Shown here piece by piece: positions 5,878 through 6,958 of a stretch of 6,958 nucleotides of DNA (positions are counted from its first letter, which is position 1; each line of letters starts with the position of its first letter). Position numbers and translations under genes: made by a program. The DNA lies in assembly GCA_012523535.1 (NCBI GenBank), contig JAAYII010000178.1:1-6958 (forward strand). Direction: 5' to 3'. The notes below the pieces were generated by a model that was not told where the DNA came from, ran no database searches, and saw nothing but the letters and a program-made list of their open reading frames with translations. The stretch comes from Peptococcaceae bacterium. GTDB lineage: Bacteria > Bacillota > Desulfitobacteriia > Desulfitobacteriales > Syntrophobotulaceae.

Positions 5878-6958
5878 TTGTCCAAAAATATAACGAGGTT
5901 TTTTTGCCGTGAATGCGGCCAGGAAAGTGCCCGCTGGTTGGGACGTTGCCCCGGATGCGGCCAATGGAATACGTTGATCGAGGAAAAATTGACAAGGACA
6001 GCCCGTGAGAGTAAAGGCAAAGGGGTCGTTGAAACGACCCCTTTAGCTCGGATTGAAACTCAGGAAGGACAAAGAATAGATACCGGGAACGCCGAATTAA
6101 ACAGGGTGTTGGGGGGCGGAATTGTAGAAGGTGCCTTTATTTTGTTGAGTGGCGAACCGGGGATAGGAAAGTCCACTCTTTTTTTGCAGATGGCCGAATA
6201 TTTGTCTCGCAATTGCAATGTTCTTTATGTATCGGGAGAAGAATCGGCCAGACAGATTAAGCTTAGGGCTGAAAGATTAAATATAAATTCCCCCAAGATA
6301 CATATTATGATTGAAAACTCTTTGGATTCGGTGCGAGAGGCGGTTTTGAACAGGGATTATAAAATTTTATTTATCGATTCCATCCAAACTATGGTACTGG
6401 ATGAATTACAGTCTGCACCGGGGAGTGTTAGCCAAATAAGAGAGGGTGCAGCTTACCTCCTGCGCCTGGCCAAGGAAAAGGAGATAACAGTATTTTTGGC
6501 CGGTCATGTTACCAAAGACGGAGCCATTGCCGGCCCCCGGGTTTTGGAACATATGGTGGACACTGTTTTATATTTCGAGGGCGATCAAAATCATATTTAC
6601 AGGTTGCTTAGGGCGGTTAAGAATCGCTTTGGACCTGCCAACGAGATCGGTGTTTTTGAAATGAGAAACGACGGCTTAAAAGAAGTTATTAATCCCTCGG
6701 CTTTGTTTTTGGGGAATGGACTGACGACGGCGCCTGGTTCGGCCGTTGCCGTGTTGATGGAAGGGACAAGACCCCTTTTGGTAGAGATTCAGTCTCTGGT
6801 TACCCCTTCGGTTTATGTACCTCCCCGCAGAACAGTAAATGGCATGGACTATCATCGGCTTTTAATGCTGCTGGCCGTTTTAGACAAAAAAACAAGTTGC
6901 ACCTTTGGGGCAAAAGATGTATTTATCAATGTAGCCGGCGGACTGGAAATAAGCGAGC
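5878..6958 (+). CDS. radA: DNA repair protein RadA/Sms (C-terminus beyond the window)
   Basis: RadA is a RecA-like hexameric helicase that promotes branch migration and D-loop extension in recombination. The 360 residues seen hold an N-terminal C4 zinc finger (Cys10, Cys13, Cys24, Cys27 in CRECG and CPGCG), a linker (about 38-65), the RecA-like core with Walker A GEPGIGKST (92-100) and Walker B ILFIDS (163-168), the RadA-specific KNRFG motif (248-252), and the beginning of the Lon-like domain (about 285 on). Roughly 100 residues should follow beyond base 6958. The start is TTG, with GGGGG 7 nt upstream; no ATG or GTG in this frame precedes the zinc finger. It lies 66 nt after clpC without a visible terminator, the usual Firmicutes order, so it is probably co-transcribed. 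The linker region carries a strong hairpin (6019-6044). Confidence 0.95.
   Translation, partial: MSKNITRFFCRECGQESARWLGRCPGCGQWNTLIEEKLTRTARESKGKGVVETTPLARIETQEGQRIDTGNAELNRVLGGGIVEGAFILLSGEPGIGKSTLFLQMAEYLSRNCNVLYVSGEESARQIKLRAERLNINSPKIHIMIENSLDSVREAVLNRDYKILFIDSIQTMVLDELQSAPGSVSQIREGAAYLLRLAKEKEITVFLAGHVTKDGAIAGPRVLEHMVDTVLYFEGDQNHIYRLLRAVKNRFGPANEIGVFEMRNDGLKEVINPSALFLGNGLTTAPGSAVAVLMEGTRPLLVEIQSLVTPSVYVPPRRTVNGMDYHRLLMLLAVLDKKTSCTFGAKDVFINVAGGLEISE
6019..6044 (+). other. Perfect 11-bp hairpin inside radA
   Basis: AAAGGGGTCGT (6019-6029) pairs with ACGACCCCTTT (6034-6044) around a TGAA loop, without mismatch. It encodes part of the linker between the zinc finger and the RecA-like core (about residues 48-56). 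Only three Ts follow the stem's G-C part and then AGC, so it is not a standard terminator; it might slow ribosomes or affect mRNA processing. Confidence 0.75.

Noticed and set aside
5871..5912. ATG-initiated 13-codon reading frame overlapping the radA start, with a T7 run that could allow slippage into the radA frame
   Set aside because: The ATG directly abuts the GGGGG ribosome site, leaving no spacing, and slippage would remove the normal N-terminus before the zinc finger. The TTG at 5878 explains translation more simply.
5634..6020. 128-codon - strand frame across the clpC end and radA start
   Set aside because: It is antisense to two strongly conserved genes, with no RBS or recognisable domain; it arises from their codon use.

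Overview
The window carries the class III heat-shock (CtsR) operon of a low-GC Gram-positive bacterium. The order ctsR, mcsA, mcsB, clpC, radA on the + strand, McsA/McsB protein-arginine phosphorylation, and purine-rich Shine-Dalgarno sequences all point to Firmicutes. Divergence from the Bacillus proteins and the presence of TTG/GTG starts suggest the class Clostridia (Peptococcaceae-like). That finer placement is inference, and the species cannot be named from the sequence.

Layout. On the - strand, 1-192 is the 5' end of a zinc-ribbon Nudix hydrolase gene that runs off the left edge. A 183-nt AT-rich divergent intergenic region (193-375) follows; it is the longest gene-free stretch and holds only weak promoter-like elements and a short palindrome. 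On the + strand, 376-999 encodes an unrecognised 207-aa acidic protein with one C-terminal membrane segment. A hairpin/U-tract terminator (about 1050-1075) separates it from the heat-shock operon. The operon has a promoter at about 1086-1113 and three tandem CtsR-type operators (1095-1157), followed by ctsR (1178-1651), mcsA (1728-2255), mcsB (2252-3307, overlapping mcsA by 4 nt), clpC (3310-5811) and radA (5878 to the right edge, lacking its C-terminal domain).

How the genes work together (known biology of the families). CtsR represses the operon by binding tandem heptads. McsB is a protein-arginine kinase activated by McsA; phosphoarginine marks proteins for the ClpC N-terminal domain, and ClpC unfolds them into ClpP. 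CtsR loses DNA binding on heat or stress, so the operon is self-regulated. RadA is a DnaB-like branch-migration helicase for recombination that is commonly joined to this operon. No terminator is visible between ctsR and radA, so read-through is likely.

The core genes are orthodox. The less ordinary points are the three stacked CtsR operators, the unidentified tail-anchored protein with a 15-bp triplet repeat, a McsB C-terminus lacking half of the RDxxRA phosphoarginine-sensing motif, a perfect 11-bp hairpin inside radA, and two short tandem repeats in the spacers before mcsA and radA. I see no convincing undescribed system; the 376-999 gene is the only real unknown.
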